NCBI RefSeq assembly: GCF_000223215.1
Contig: NC_017243.1
Location: forward strand, 3,100,001-3,164,000
Reading direction: 5' to 3'
Length of the DNA stretch: 64,000 nt
From: Brachyspira intermedia PWS/A
Lineage (GTDB): Bacteria; Spirochaetota; Brachyspiria; Brachyspirales; Brachyspiraceae
In this document: piece after piece, positions 43,225-54,010 of the stretch
How positions within the stretch are numbered: the stretch's first letter is position 1
How the letters are laid out: each line of letters starts with the position of its first letter
Program-made: the position numbers and the translations under genes
Notes under the pieces: model-generated
Database searches by the model: none
The model's input: only the letters and a program-made list of their open reading frames with translations
What the model was told of the DNA's origin: nothing

Positions 43225-44802
43225 TTATAAAGAACTTTCATCTACCTCTGTAGCCTGCAATTTACTTTTTAATTTATCTATCATGTTTCCTTCAACTGCC
43301 TTCTGAAATTGTATAGCCACATCTTTATTTTTAGTGAAATGAGGTATAGCTTTTGCTACCAAATCATTTATGCGTTTATCTGTTTGAGTCATATCATATA
43401 TATGATCAGGTAATGCCACTATTAAAACAGCACCTTTACTTTCTATAGGGTTTCCTTGAGATAATAAAGAATATATAGTAGGGCTTTCTGACTCTATAAA
43501 TGAAAGTATTTTATTATAGAATATTCTTCTCTTATCATTAGGGCTTAAAGGAACATCATATTGAGGTTTAGGCTGATTCACTGCCGGAGTATTATTATTA
43601 GATGTATTATTGTTATTGCTTAAGCTTTCAAATCCATAATCTTCATTAACAGAAACAGCAGCCTGCATATTTGAAGATATTATATCTACAGGACGAATCA
43701 AATTGTCAGTATTAAGAAGCAAAAGCATACGCATTTCAAATATAGTTCTAGTATTAGAAGCACTTCTTATACGCTCTTCAGTCGATAATATATAATCAAG
43801 TATTCTCTCTATCTCATCATCGCTATAATGATTAGCAAAAACTTTTAAATCATCTCTCTCATTTTCTGTTATCTCTAATAATTTTATATCATCAATACCG
43901 CTTTTTATCATAAGCACAACACGTATATACTCGATTATACTGTTTATGAATGTTCTAGGATCTACAGACTCCTCAAATAATTTCTTCACAAATTCAAAAT
44001 AAGTTTTTTTATCCCCTGAAATCATGATATCAAAAAACTCTTTGACAAAAGAGAAATTATTTCCGCCTACAACAGCATTAACATCTGCACTAGTTATATA
44101 CTTTTTATCTGTAGTATAAGCTATCATCTTTTCAAGTATAGTTTCACTGTCACGTACAGAACCTCTGGCCTGTTTAGCTATTAAGAAAATTGCTTCTTCA
44201 TCATATTTAATATTTTCTTTATCAAGTATGCCTTTTAATATTTTTTCTAAGTCTTCTATACCAAGAGATTTAAAAGTATATTGCTGACAGCGGCTTCTTA
44301 TAGTAGGAAGTACTCTTTCAGCTTCAGTAGTAGCAAGTATAAAAACCACATGAGCAGGAGGCTCTTCTAATGTTTTAAGCAAAGCATTAAAAGCCTCATT
44401 AGTTATCTGATGCACCTCGTCTATGATATATACTTTATATTTACCGGCAACCGGAGATATGCGTACATTTTCAATAATTGTTCTTATATTCTCTATACCT
44501 CTGTTGCTTGCACCGTCAATTTCTATAACATCAAGAGGAGTACCGTTTTCTATTTGAGTACAAGAAGGACAAACTCCACAAGGCTTATCAGTAGGGCCAT
44601 TAACACAATTTAGGGCTTTAGCTATAATTCTAGCAAGGGAAGTTTTTCCAACTCCATGAGCACCTGAAAAAAGATATGCATGTGCTATCTTCTTTTGAGC
44701 TATACTTTTTGATATAGTTTTAGTGATATGTTCCTGACCTATAACTTCTTCAAAAGTTTGAGGACGGTATTTTCTTGCAATTACTTTATAGTTTTCAGCC
44801 AT
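43225..44802 (-). CDS. dnaX: DNA polymerase III subunit gamma/tau
   Basis: Clamp-loader ATPase of the replicative polymerase. The 525-residue protein has Walker A GAHGVGKTS near residue 46, a zinc module with CVNGPTDKPCGVCPSC near residue 67, the DEVH box (IIDEVHQIT near residue 127), sensor/arginine-finger SRCQQY near residue 168, and domain III after that. The C-terminal region from residue 370 is an Asn-rich linker plus a short domain. It is shorter than E. coli tau. No classic slippery site for a separate gamma form was noticed. Start ATG 44802 has only a weak GGA site. Confidence 0.95.
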   Translation of the reverse strand: MAENYKVIARKYRPQTFEEVIGQEHITKTISKSIAQKKIAHAYLFSGAHGVGKTSLARIIAKALNCVNGPTDKPCGVCPSCTQIENGTPLDVIEIDGASNRGIENIRTIIENVRISPVAGKYKVYIIDEVHQITNEAFNALLKTLEEPPAHVVFILATTEAERVLPTIRSRCQQYTFKSLGIEDLEKILKGILDKENIKYDEEAIFLIAKQARGSVRDSETILEKMIAYTTDKKYITSADVNAVVGGNNFSFVKEFFDIMISGDKKTYFEFVKKLFEESVDPRTFINSIIEYIRVVLMIKSGIDDIKLLEITENERDDLKVFANHYSDDEIERILDYILSTEERIRSASNTRTIFEMRMLLLLNTDNLIRPVDIISSNMQAAVSVNEDYGFESLSNNNNTSNNNTPAVNQPKPQYDVPLSPNDKRRIFYNKILSFIESESPTIYSLLSQGNPIESKGAVLIVALPDHIYDMTQTDKRINDLVAKAIPHFTKNKDVAIQFQKAVEGNMIDKLKSKLQATEVDESSL

Positions 44803-44908
44803 ATTTACAGTGTTCCATTTAAATTATTTTTTATTATTTTTGATTTAATTTATTTTAACAGACTATTATTATTTGTCAATTTTGATTTTTTATAAGTTAT
44901 AATTTTAT

Positions 44909-44940
44909 AATAAGGTTAGGCATAATAACCTAACCTTATT
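44909..44940 (-). terminator. Hairpin after the NSS transporter
   Basis: A perfect 12-bp stem, AATAAGGTTAGG (44909-44920) with CCTAACCTTATT (44929-44940), 20 bp after the transporter stop. The following minus-strand tract is AT-rich rather than a clean T run. Confidence 0.75.
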
Positions 44941-44960
44941 ATTAATAAATTATATATTCA

Positions 44961-46274
44961 TTAGAATCCGCCTAATGTGATACTTAATATTAAAATCAAA
45001 ACAGATACTCCAACAAATACATATTTAGACATAAAATCAAACCACTTAGGTAAAGGTTTATTCATACCCTTTTCTACATTTTCCCTGAAAGTTTTCATTC
45101 CGAAAATCCAAAAAGTCATTATACCTGAAAGCATAGCTCCTGTAGGAACAATATAAATAGAAACAAAATCCATCCATGCTCCCACTCTATCAGCTCTTTC
45201 TATAAAAATACCAACAGATATCATGATTATACCAATAGTAATAACAGCAGCCTTTCTTGATAATTTCAATCTATTTTCTAAAGCCTCAATAGGACATTCC
45301 ATCAAATTTATTAAAGATGAAATAGCCGCAAATAATATAGATATATTAAATAGTATAGAGAAAAAATAACCAAAAGGCATTTTCTGAAATACTAAAGGTA
45401 TTGATATAAATACTAAAGGAGGTCCTGCATTAGGATTTATTCCAAATGCAAATACAGCAGGTATAACTACAAAAGCACATAATAAAGCCCCCAAAGAACT
45501 AAAGATAGCTGTTTGAACTGCAGCCTTTGGTATATTTATATCATCTTTTAAGTATGAACCATATACTACCATTCCACTTCCAGCTAAAGATAAAGAAAAA
45601 AAAGCCTGACCAAGTGCCATAGCCCAAGCTTTAGGATTAGATAAAATTTGCCAATCGGGAAATAATAAATAATCTATTCCCTCTTTTATATTAGGTAAAG
45701 TTAATACCCTCACTAATAATATAATAAATAATATATAGAATAAAGGTATTAAGAACATATTAGTAAGTTCTATTCCTTTACTTACTCCCCCAATTAATAT
45801 TAGAACGCAAATAACTATTCCCATAATATGCCAAGGTATACTTCCAAAATCAGTTACAAGAGATACAAAATATAGACCAATATCTGAAGATGAAAATAAA
45901 CTGCCATCTATAGCACCAGCAGTATATCTTAATATCCAGCCTACAACTACAGAATATCCTATAGCAATACCAAGTGATCCAATCATAGGAATAATACCTA
46001 TGATACCGCCAAAATTTTTATTTCTAGTTTTTAAAGCATTTTCAAAAGACCCTATAGGACCTGTTCTGTTCATTCTGCCTAATGTAAATTCGCCTATTAA
46101 ACCTATTACACCTAAAGCAATAACAAAGAAAAAGTATAATATAATAAATATTGCTCCGCCGAACTGCCCTACTCTCCAAGAAAACATCCAAACATTACCT
46201 ATTCCAACTGCAGAACCTATACAAGCTATAATAAAACCTATAGAGCCGCTGAAATTCCCTCTTTCTTTTTTCAT
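44961..46274 (-). CDS. Sodium-dependent NSS/SNF-family amino-acid transporter, probable tryptophan importer
   Basis: A 437-residue member of the neurotransmitter:sodium symporter family with 11-12 transmembrane helices. The N-terminal sodium/substrate region is GSAVGIGNVWMFSWRVGQFG near residue 18, lacking an N-terminal extension as in bacterial LeuT-type members. It follows tryptophanase (22 bp after tnaA) in the same direction, the arrangement of the TnaT Na+-tryptophan symporter, so tryptophan is the inferred substrate. The ATG at 46274 is preferred; a GTG at 46283 is possible and neither has a strong ribosome site. Confidence 0.87.
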   Translation of the reverse strand: MKKERGNFSGSIGFIIACIGSAVGIGNVWMFSWRVGQFGGAIFIILYFFFVIALGVIGLIGEFTLGRMNRTGPIGSFENALKTRNKNFGGIIGIIPMIGSLGIAIGYSVVVGWILRYTAGAIDGSLFSSSDIGLYFVSLVTDFGSIPWHIMGIVICVLILIGGVSKGIELTNMFLIPLFYILFIILLVRVLTLPNIKEGIDYLLFPDWQILSNPKAWAMALGQAFFSLSLAGSGMVVYGSYLKDDINIPKAAVQTAIFSSLGALLCAFVVIPAVFAFGINPNAGPPLVFISIPLVFQKMPFGYFFSILFNISILFAAISSLINLMECPIEALENRLKLSRKAAVITIGIIMISVGIFIERADRVGAWMDFVSIYIVPTGAMLSGIMTFWIFGMKTFRENVEKGMNKPLPKWFDFMSKYVFVGVSVLILILSITLGGF

Positions 46275-46295
46275 ATATGACACACTTAATTTTTA

Positions 46296-47675
46296 TTAAG
46301 ATAAAGGCTCCAATTTGGAAGTAAAATGTCTTAATATAGGAGGCTCCCAAGTTATTCTATATCCTTTTATAGAAGATGCCCTATCTCTTATTGATATCAA
46401 AGCCTCAGCTACAACATCCATATGTGCCTGAGTATAAACTCTTCTAGGTATTGCTAATCTTGTTAATTCCAATTCAGCTTCTATTTGTTTTCCTGTTTTA
46501 GGATCATTTCCTATCATATAAGAACCTATATCGCAGCCTCTTATTCCAGCTTCTCTATATAATTCTATAGCCAAAGCCTGTCCTGGAAACTCATAATAAG
46601 GAATATGAGGAAGCATTTTCTTAGCATCTACAAATAAAGCATGTCCTCCAACAGGATATTGGAATGGTACTTTAGCTTCTCTTAATATATCTCCTAAATA
46701 CTCAATCTGTCCTATTCTATAATTTAAATAATCAAAGTCTAATCCCTCATCTAAACCTATAGCAAGACCTTCCAAATCTCTTCCTGATAATCCGCCGTAA
46801 GAAACAAAACCTTCATTAGGAATAGTAGATATTTTCACTTTTTCAAATAAAGCTTCATTCTCTTTTATACCTATTAATCCGCCCATATTAACTATAGCAT
46901 CTTTTTTGGCACTCATAGTAAATCCGTCAGCATATTGGAAAGTTTCTTTTACTATTTCTCTTATAGATTTATTCTCATAGCCTTTTTCTCTTTTCTTAAC
47001 AAAATAAGAGTTTTCAGCATATCTTGCAGCATCTATAATAAGTGGTATATTATATTTCTTAGCTATTTCAGAAGTTTCTTTGATATTTTGTATAGATACA
47101 GGCTGACCTCCTGCAGTATTATTAGTAATTGTCATTATAATAATACCAACATTTTCAGGCTTATACTCTTTTATCAATTTCTCAAGTCTTTCTACATCCA
47201 TATTACCTTTGAAATCAAAATAATTCTCTGTATCCAATGCCTCTTTACAAACACAGTCTACAACTATACCGCCTGCTAATTCAACATGTCCTCTTGTTGT
47301 ATCAAAATGCATGTTTGAAATAGAATACTGACCTTTTTTAATTATATTAGGAAGCAATACCTTTTCTGCAGCTCTTCCTTGGTGAACAGGCTGAAAATAT
47401 TTGTATCCGAATATGGATTTAGCAACATCCATAAGATGAAAATAACTTCTGCTTCCAGAGTATGATTCATCACCCATCATAATTCCAGACCATTGCTTAT
47501 CGCTCATAGCTCCAGTACCTGAATCAGTTAATAAATCAATATAAACATCTTCAGCTTTCAAAGCAAATACATTGTAATTTGCTTCTTTTATTTTTTCTTC
47601 TCTTTCTTCTCTGGAAATCATTCTTATAGGCTCTACCATTTTAATTCTAAATGGTTCTGCAATATATTTCTTCAT
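46296..47675 (-). CDS. tnaA: Tryptophanase (tryptophan indole-lyase)
   Basis: PLP-dependent beta-eliminating lyase that splits L-tryptophan to indole, pyruvate and ammonia. The 459-residue length is typical. Family motifs include [20 protein letters not shown] near residue 53, NTAGGQPVS near residue 187, the region [19 protein letters not shown], and the PLP-binding lysine in [17 protein letters not shown] near residue 255. Tyrosine phenol-lyase is the close relative, but indole-lyase is favoured by motif and by the tryptophan-type transporter downstream. AAAGGAG precedes ATG 47675. No leader peptide or TnaC-like region was recognised. Confidence 0.9.
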   Translation of the reverse strand: MKKYIAEPFRIKMVEPIRMISREEREEKIKEANYNVFALKAEDVYIDLLTDSGTGAMSDKQWSGIMMGDESYSGSRSYFHLMDVAKSIFGYKYFQPVHQGRAAEKVLLPNIIKKGQYSISNMHFDTTRGHVELAGGIVVDCVCKEALDTENYFDFKGNMDVERLEKLIKEYKPENVGIIIMTITNNTAGGQPVSIQNIKETSEIAKKYNIPLIIDAARYAENSYFVKKREKGYENKSIREIVKETFQYADGFTMSAKKDAIVNMGGLIGIKENEALFEKVKISTIPNEGFVSYGGLSGRDLEGLAIGLDEGLDFDYLNYRIGQIEYLGDILREAKVPFQYPVGGHALFVDAKKMLPHIPYYEFPGQALAIELYREAGIRGCDIGSYMIGNDPKTGKQIEAELELTRLAIPRRVYTQAHMDVVAEALISIRDRASSIKGYRITWEPPILRHFTSKLEPLS

Positions 47676-47824
47676 ACCTACTCCTTTAATTTAGTTTAGT
47701 TTAATTATTTTTTTATTACAAATAGTATATTAAATTAATATATATTATAATAATAAAAACTATATTATCACTACATCAAAAAAAATCAATTATATAATTT
47801 ATTAAATTTTATCAAAAAACAAAA

Positions 47825-47857
47825 AATCCGTAAGAGTCATTATAACTCCTACGGATT
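47825..47857 (-). terminator. Intrinsic terminator of the V-ATPase operon
   Basis: AATCCGTAAGAGT (47825-47837) pairs with ACTCCTACGGATT (47845-47857), with one mismatch. On the minus strand it is followed by TTTTTTG. It is 31 bp after the atpK stop. Confidence 0.88.
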
Positions 47858-47887
47858 CTTATTTATTCACTTTTATTAATTACTTAA

Positions 47888-48376
<489 letters not shown>

Positions 48377-48411
48377 TTATTTTCTTTTTAATTATTTTTT
48401 ATATAAACTAA

Positions 48412-50280
48412 TTAAGCCGCTTTTTTGAGAGGCTTATACTCTTTTCCGCCGCCTTCAAAACCAACGTTATTGTAGAACTCTACAAATGTTAATCTCAAAG
48501 GGTGTACCAAAGCACCAAGTATGTTTAGTAAGAATATAGCTATATGTCCTACTACAAGGAATACAACCATTATCACTACACCAACACCAGGAATAGCTTT
48601 GAAACTCATACCTATCTGATTTATTACCAATGCCAATATAGAACCAGATGCACCTAAAGCAAACAAACGTATATAAGAAAGTGTATCACCCATTATACCA
48701 GTTGCCGCAAAATAAACCCCAAGTATAGAGTTTAATACATCAGGCTTCTTACCAACATTAGAAAGTATTACTAAGAATACCAAACCAACAGCTATTAAAG
48801 CATAATATACAGTGCTGAATTGTTTGATAACTTCCATTTTTTGCATATCGCCCAAGAACCATAAAACAAGTCCCGGTATGAATAGAAGTTTACCTATAGC
48901 ACCAAGTATATCGCCTATAGGGCTAGTTTTAATCCTGTCTATAACGCCTACCAATAAAGCGAAACATATATGAAGTACGCCTATAAGTAATGCTGTATTA
49001 AATGGAGTTAAGAACCAATTTTCTTTTAAGTCTGTAATTATTAAATACTTACTTAAAGTGGCAAATAAAGGTATTTGTGTATTTGAAGGTATGCTTACAC
49101 CAAAGAAACTTCCTCCGTTTATAACACCCATAATAGTAGTACATATACCTAATGTTAAAGCAAGTATGCCTACTCCTCTTAATTGTCCTTTTAATACTGT
49201 AAATAAGCCTATTAAAGCTACTATAGTTAATACTATACCATAACCTGAATCACCGAAACAATAAGCGAAGAATAATGGATAGAAAACTGCTATCATAGGA
49301 GTTAAATCTATCTCGAAATAATTCGGTAATTGGAATAATTTTGTAATAAGCTCATAAGCACCTGAATACTTATTATTTTTAAGCTCAACAGGAACTCTAT
49401 CATCTCTTGAAGGATCTTCCATTATATAAGCTATTTTTTTGCTGTCGAATAAAGACTTCACTTCGCTTTCTTTATCTTTAGGAACATAAGCCTCTACATA
49501 AAGGATTTTTCCTTCAGTGCCTTCACTAGCTACAAAGCTTTCTTTAGCTTCTTCAAAGTGATTAGATATATTAAGATTATCTATTTCTTTATTAATAGCT
49601 TCTATAAATACCTGATTTTTTATAATCTCAGTATCATTATTTTCTATTTCTTTATCAAGCTTAGCTATTTTCTCATTTATTTCACTATAAGAAAGAGAAG
49701 GCATATTAACTATATCGAAAGGAATTGTCTCTTCACTGCCGTCTTTTTTGAAAGCAACAAAATAAACTTTTCCGGCTTCCTCTTTTATAGAATAAGTAAA
49801 TATATCCTTAACTTCAGAGAAATTATAGTCATTATACTCTTTAGCATTTGCACTGTAGAATAGAATATTATAGCCTGTTTTTTCTTTTAAGCCATTAACT
49901 TTATCAAAGCTAAAATCTCCAAAAGGAGCTATAACAGATAATTCTTTTTTAAGCATATCTCTTTCAGCTTTTAATTTATCAGAAGCCTGAGAAGTAGATA
50001 TAACATTTTCTATAACTTCATTAGCTTTTTTTGATAAATTATCAGCTTTCACATTAGAAACATCTTTTTTAGCCTTTTTAGCATCAGCCAAAGCATTATT
50101 AATAATATTTTTAGCTCTTAAAGCATCATTTTTCTTACTTGAAATATTCTCTATATTTTCAGATGAAACACCATTAGCAATTTCAATATGCACAAGTCCA
50201 AGTGATGCCAAATCGCTTAAAGTTTTTTCCCTATCCTCATGAAAGACAAAGAGAGAGAGTTTCTTCATTTTTCTAATCAT
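48412..50280 (-). CDS. atpI: V-type ATP synthase subunit I
   Basis: A 622-residue a/I-type subunit: a long cytoplasmic coiled-coil half (about residues 1-320), then seven or so transmembrane helices. The ion-conducting half-channel helix contains DTLSYIRLFALGASGSILAL near residue 545, with the essential arginine in YIRLFALG. It bridges the peripheral stalk and the K ring. The start overlaps the atpD stop (ATGA, 50277-50280), with AGGAGG inside the end of atpD, so translation is coupled. Confidence 0.93.
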   Translation of the reverse strand: MIRKMKKLSLFVFHEDREKTLSDLASLGLVHIEIANGVSSENIENISSKKNDALRAKNIINNALADAKKAKKDVSNVKADNLSKKANEVIENVISTSQASDKLKAERDMLKKELSVIAPFGDFSFDKVNGLKEKTGYNILFYSANAKEYNDYNFSEVKDIFTYSIKEEAGKVYFVAFKKDGSEETIPFDIVNMPSLSYSEINEKIAKLDKEIENNDTEIIKNQVFIEAINKEIDNLNISNHFEEAKESFVASEGTEGKILYVEAYVPKDKESEVKSLFDSKKIAYIMEDPSRDDRVPVELKNNKYSGAYELITKLFQLPNYFEIDLTPMIAVFYPLFFAYCFGDSGYGIVLTIVALIGLFTVLKGQLRGVGILALTLGICTTIMGVINGGSFFGVSIPSNTQIPLFATLSKYLIITDLKENWFLTPFNTALLIGVLHICFALLVGVIDRIKTSPIGDILGAIGKLLFIPGLVLWFLGDMQKMEVIKQFSTVYYALIAVGLVFLVILSNVGKKPDVLNSILGVYFAATGIMGDTLSYIRLFALGASGSILALVINQIGMSFKAIPGVGVVIMVVFLVVGHIAIFLLNILGALVHPLRLTFVEFYNNVGFEGGGKEYKPLKKAA

Positions 50281-50876
50281 AAAGACGCCTCCTTAGCTCT
50301 GTTTCTTTCTTTTACTATCTTTTGAGAAGACTTACTTAAATTATCCTCGTCTTCCATATACCTTTTAATCTTGATTATAGCTGTTTTATACTCAGGAATC
50401 TGTACTTTCTCATAAAGGTTAACTTTCTGAGTAGTTTTTTTCCTAGCATAAGCCAAAGCATTTAATCTAGCCTCAGTCATTTCAATTTTTACCTGAATAG
50501 TCATAAGGCGTTCAAACATACTTATGGCAAGTCTTATCCAAGAAGGCATATTAAAGAGGCTGACATTTTCAATAGCAAAATCTATATTAGAAAGTATATT
50601 CACTTTAACACCGGCAATGTTTTTAAGCTCGGAATTAATTTTCTTGATTTTTACTATCTCAGGAAATTCAGTCCAAAAACCATTGTAGTTTTGATTTTCT
50701 TTAACTAACTTTTGGTATTCTTCTTTAAGTAATTCAATCTCAGCGGTAATCTTTCTCACCTCAAGACGAAGAGCTGCCTCTTTACTTTTTAAAGTAGGCA
50801 ATGCTTTCTCACGTATAGAAAGCTGACGTCTTAGGTTTTGAAGAGCCGTTTTATTGTATTGAAACTTTAATGCCAT
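50277..50876 (-). CDS. atpD: V-type ATP synthase subunit D
   Basis: A 199-residue central-stalk subunit, mostly two long antiparallel helices (coiled coil) that rotate inside the A3B3 head. The N-terminal ALKFQYNKTALQNLRRQL and the C-terminal ARKKTTQKVNLYEKVQIPEY, with LYEKVxIP being the family signature, support the call. It sits between B and I. The usual central-stalk partners F and C are not found in the operon. Confidence 0.9.
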   Translation of the reverse strand: MALKFQYNKTALQNLRRQLSIREKALPTLKSKEAALRLEVRKITAEIELLKEEYQKLVKENQNYNGFWTEFPEIVKIKKINSELKNIAGVKVNILSNIDFAIENVSLFNMPSWIRLAISMFERLMTIQVKIEMTEARLNALAYARKKTTQKVNLYEKVQIPEYKTAIIKIKRYMEDEDNLSKSSQKIVKERNRAKEASL

Positions 50877-50900
50877 ATTTTGTACCTACTTTATTAAAAA

Positions 50901-52226
50901 TTAGTTGTTAGTCCATTTACCATATTTTTCTACAAGTGATTCTTTTACACCTACTTCTGCTTTACTGAAGTATTTACCCATCAATTCCCAACCAGTTTCT
51001 AACATCTCATCAATTTTTATGTTAATGTCTATTGCTAATAATCTTTCAGAATATTCAGCAGCATATTTCAAACATCTTTCATCGTACTCAGTCAAGTCGA
51101 ATCCGTTTTCTTTTTTCATTTTAGCATTAGCAGCATCTGAATAAAGACGTACTAAAGTATTCATTACAGCAGGGTGATCTTCTCTAGTTTTCTTACCTAT
51201 AACCAACTGTTTCAAACGTGAAAGACTTCTGAATGGGTCAATGATTGTTTTACCTATATCAGAGTCACGTCTTAAGTAAAGCTGACCTTCAGTGATGTAA
51301 CCAGTGTTGTCTGGTACAGCATGTGTAATATCACCTTCGTTAAGAGTAGTAACAGCAATAATAGTAATAGATCCGCCGTCTGGGAACTGAGCTGCTTTCT
51401 CATATATTTTAGCAAGGTCTGAATATAAAGAACCTGGCATAGAGTCTTTAGAAGGAATTTGGTCCATCTTGTTAGATACGATAGCCAAAGCATCTGCATA
51501 AAGTGTCATGTCTGTAAGAAGAACAAGAACTTTCTGCTTATGCTCAACTGCGAAATATTCAGCAGCTGTACAAGCCATATCAGGTATCAAAAGTCTTTCT
51601 ACTGGAGGGTCATCAGTAGTATTGATGAAACATATGATTTTATCTAATGCTCCAGCTTCAGTAAATGTATTTTTGAATGATAAGTAGTCATCGTTAGAAA
51701 GTCCCATACCTCCAAGAATGATCTTATCAGCTTCAGCTCTCAAAGCAACCTGTGCAAGTACTGCGTTATAAGGCTGGTCTGGGTCTGCGAAGAATGGTAT
51801 TTTCTGTCCTGTAACAAGAGTATTGTTAAGGTCGATTCCAGCAATACCAGTAGCGATAAGTTCGGAAGGCTGTTTTCTTCTAACAGGGTTTACAGAAGGT
51901 CCTCCGATTTCTACTTCCTTACCTTCAATTTCTGCACCTCCGTCAATAGGCTCACCATAAGCATTGAAGAATCTTCCTGCAAGAAGTTCGCTTACTTTAA
52001 GTCTAGGAGGTCTGCCTAAGAATACAACTTCAGCGTTAGTAGGTATACCTTCAGTACCTTGGAAAACCTGAAGTGTAACAATATCTCCAATCATTTTTAC
52101 AACCTGAGCAGGTCTGCCAGCTACTAGAGCCATCTCATCGTTACCAACATTTTCTGCTCTTAATGATACAGTTGCTTTAGTGATCTGTACTAATTTTGTA
52201 TATACTTTTTGAAATGCTTTAGGCAT
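50901..52226 (-). CDS. atpB: V-type ATP synthase subunit B
   Basis: A 441-residue non-catalytic B subunit of the A3B3 head. It shows the alpha/beta ATPase fold without a standard P-loop, as expected for B. The nucleotide-interface arginine region PFRSLSRLKQLVIGKKTREDH is near residue 340, and MPGSLYSDLAKIYEKAA near residue 263 is typical. It overlaps the end of atpA by 8 bp and has a GGAG site, so expression with A is tightly linked. Confidence 0.95.
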   Translation of the reverse strand: MPKAFQKVYTKLVQITKATVSLRAENVGNDEMALVAGRPAQVVKMIGDIVTLQVFQGTEGIPTNAEVVFLGRPPRLKVSELLAGRFFNAYGEPIDGGAEIEGKEVEIGGPSVNPVRRKQPSELIATGIAGIDLNNTLVTGQKIPFFADPDQPYNAVLAQVALRAEADKIILGGMGLSNDDYLSFKNTFTEAGALDKIICFINTTDDPPVERLLIPDMACTAAEYFAVEHKQKVLVLLTDMTLYADALAIVSNKMDQIPSKDSMPGSLYSDLAKIYEKAAQFPDGGSITIIAVTTLNEGDITHAVPDNTGYITEGQLYLRRDSDIGKTIIDPFRSLSRLKQLVIGKKTREDHPAVMNTLVRLYSDAANAKMKKENGFDLTEYDERCLKYAAEYSERLLAIDINIKIDEMLETGWELMGKYFSKAEVGVKESLVEKYGKWTNN

Positions 52227-53982
52227 GTGTTATACTCCTTTCAGCAAATATTGATTCCATCTCAGCTGTGTATTTTTTGTGATCATCAGACTGATATACA
52301 GAATAGTTCATCTGTTTGAATGCGTTAATAAGTCTTTTGAAATAAGTACCTACTTCGCTGTAATCATCAAATCTGTAATCAGCTTCTACAACTTTCATAA
52401 CTTGATTTAATAATTCTTTTTGTCTTTCTATAGGACAGTTCTTATCTACTTTATCGAAAGCGTCCTGCTGTAAGATAACGAAGTCTATAAGTTCTGCTTT
52501 CCATAAACGCTGATGGTATTCAAGAGGTACTGCGTCGTCACCAAGAATGCTTATTTGGTCATTAGCTTCCTGTCCTCTTCTAGCAATATCTTTTGCTTTA
52601 GTTACTTTATCAGCCCAGCCTTTTTCTATATTAATATCTGAGAATTCTATGAACTCTGGATATTCAATATATTTAGAATAAGAATCTAATGGGTCAACAG
52701 CAGGATATCTCTTACTGTCAGCACGTTTTTGTGATAAAGCGTAGAAACATCTAGCAGCTTTACGAGTAGATTCTGTTACCGGCTCTTTCAAGTTACCGCC
52801 TGCAGGAGATACTGTACCTATGAATGTAATAGAACCTGTTTCTCCGTTATTTAAGTATACGAAACCTGCTCTAGCATAGAAACTAGAAATAATAGCAGGC
52901 AAGTCGATAGGGAATGCGTCCGGTCCTGGCAACTCTTCAAGTCTGTTAGACATCTCTCTTAAAGCCTGTGCCCAACGAGAAGTAGAGTCAGCAAGAAGAA
53001 GAACTTTAAGTCCCATTGATCTGTAATATTCAGCTATAGTCATACCTACATAAACTGAAGCTTCACGAGCAGCAACCGGCATGTTAGAAGTGTTACAGAT
53101 GATTGTTGTTCTTTCCATCAAACTTCTTCCTGTTCTAGGGTCTATAAGTTCTGGGAATTCTGTAAATATTTCTACTACCTCATTAGCTCTCTCACCGCAA
53201 GCTGTCATTATGATCAAGTCAGCATTTGCATTAGTAGCTAAAGCGTGCTGTAATACTGTTTTACCTGCTCCGAATGGTCCTGGAATAAATCCTGTACCAC
53301 CTTCAGTAATAGGGTTGAATGTATCTATAGTTCTTACACCTGTTTCTAATAGTTTGAAAGGTCTTGGCTTTTCTTTATATGCTTTAATAGTAAGTTTTAC
53401 AGGCCAAGTTTGTATCATTGTTACATTTACTTTTTCACCATTAGCTGATTTGATTACAGCTAGTGTATCTTGTAAATGATAAGTGCCTGCTGAAGCAACG
53501 CTTTCAACAACACCTTTGCCTTCAAATTTGAAAGGAACCATTATTTTATGGTCAATCCAACCTTCTTTAACAGCACCAATCCAATCTCCAGCTTGTACTT
53601 CCTCTCCTACTTTAGCTATTGGAGTAAAGTCATAAGTTGATTCTTTATCTTCAGAAAGATCATTATATTTACCTCTTTCTAAGAATACACCTTGTAATTT
53701 GTCAAGGTCATTTTGAAGTCCGTCAAAGTTTTTACCTAAAAGTCCAGGTCCTAATTCAATCTCTAACATTGAACCAGTAAACTCTACGGCATCACCTAAT
53801 TTTACGCCCCTAGTAGATTCAAATACCTGAGCACTAGCACTAGTACCTGATATTTTAATAACCTCAGCCATAAGTTTCGCATTACCGCAAGATACATAAC
53901 ATATCTCGTTTTGTGAAACAGGACCGTCTACCTCTATTGAAATTAGGTTTGATATAATAGCAGTTACTTTACCTTTAGTCAT
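52219..53982 (-). CDS. atpA: V-type ATP synthase subunit A (catalytic)
   Basis: A 587-residue catalytic A subunit. Walker A is GPFGAGKTVLQH near residue 233, the Walker B region LLLADSTSRWAQALREMSNR is near residue 324, and the A-type non-homologous insert precedes the P-loop. It binds and hydrolyses ATP to drive ion pumping, or makes ATP in reverse. GGAGAT precedes ATG 53982. It is preceded by the DUF2764 gene (28 bp). Confidence 0.96.
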   Translation of the reverse strand: MTKGKVTAIISNLISIEVDGPVSQNEICYVSCGNAKLMAEVIKISGTSASAQVFESTRGVKLGDAVEFTGSMLEIELGPGLLGKNFDGLQNDLDKLQGVFLERGKYNDLSEDKESTYDFTPIAKVGEEVQAGDWIGAVKEGWIDHKIMVPFKFEGKGVVESVASAGTYHLQDTLAVIKSANGEKVNVTMIQTWPVKLTIKAYKEKPRPFKLLETGVRTIDTFNPITEGGTGFIPGPFGAGKTVLQHALATNANADLIIMTACGERANEVVEIFTEFPELIDPRTGRSLMERTTIICNTSNMPVAAREASVYVGMTIAEYYRSMGLKVLLLADSTSRWAQALREMSNRLEELPGPDAFPIDLPAIISSFYARAGFVYLNNGETGSITFIGTVSPAGGNLKEPVTESTRKAARCFYALSQKRADSKRYPAVDPLDSYSKYIEYPEFIEFSDINIEKGWADKVTKAKDIARRGQEANDQISILGDDAVPLEYHQRLWKAELIDFVILQQDAFDKVDKNCPIERQKELLNQVMKVVEADYRFDDYSEVGTYFKRLINAFKQMNYSVYQSDDHKKYTAEMESIFAERSITHA

Positions 53983-54010
53983 TTCTATCTCCTAATTAAT
54001 TATACATACA

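Noticed and set aside
43225-44802. Programmed frameshift producing a short DnaX form
   Set aside because: No A-rich slippery heptamer with a following stem-loop was noticed in the reading frame, and the long form is uninterrupted.
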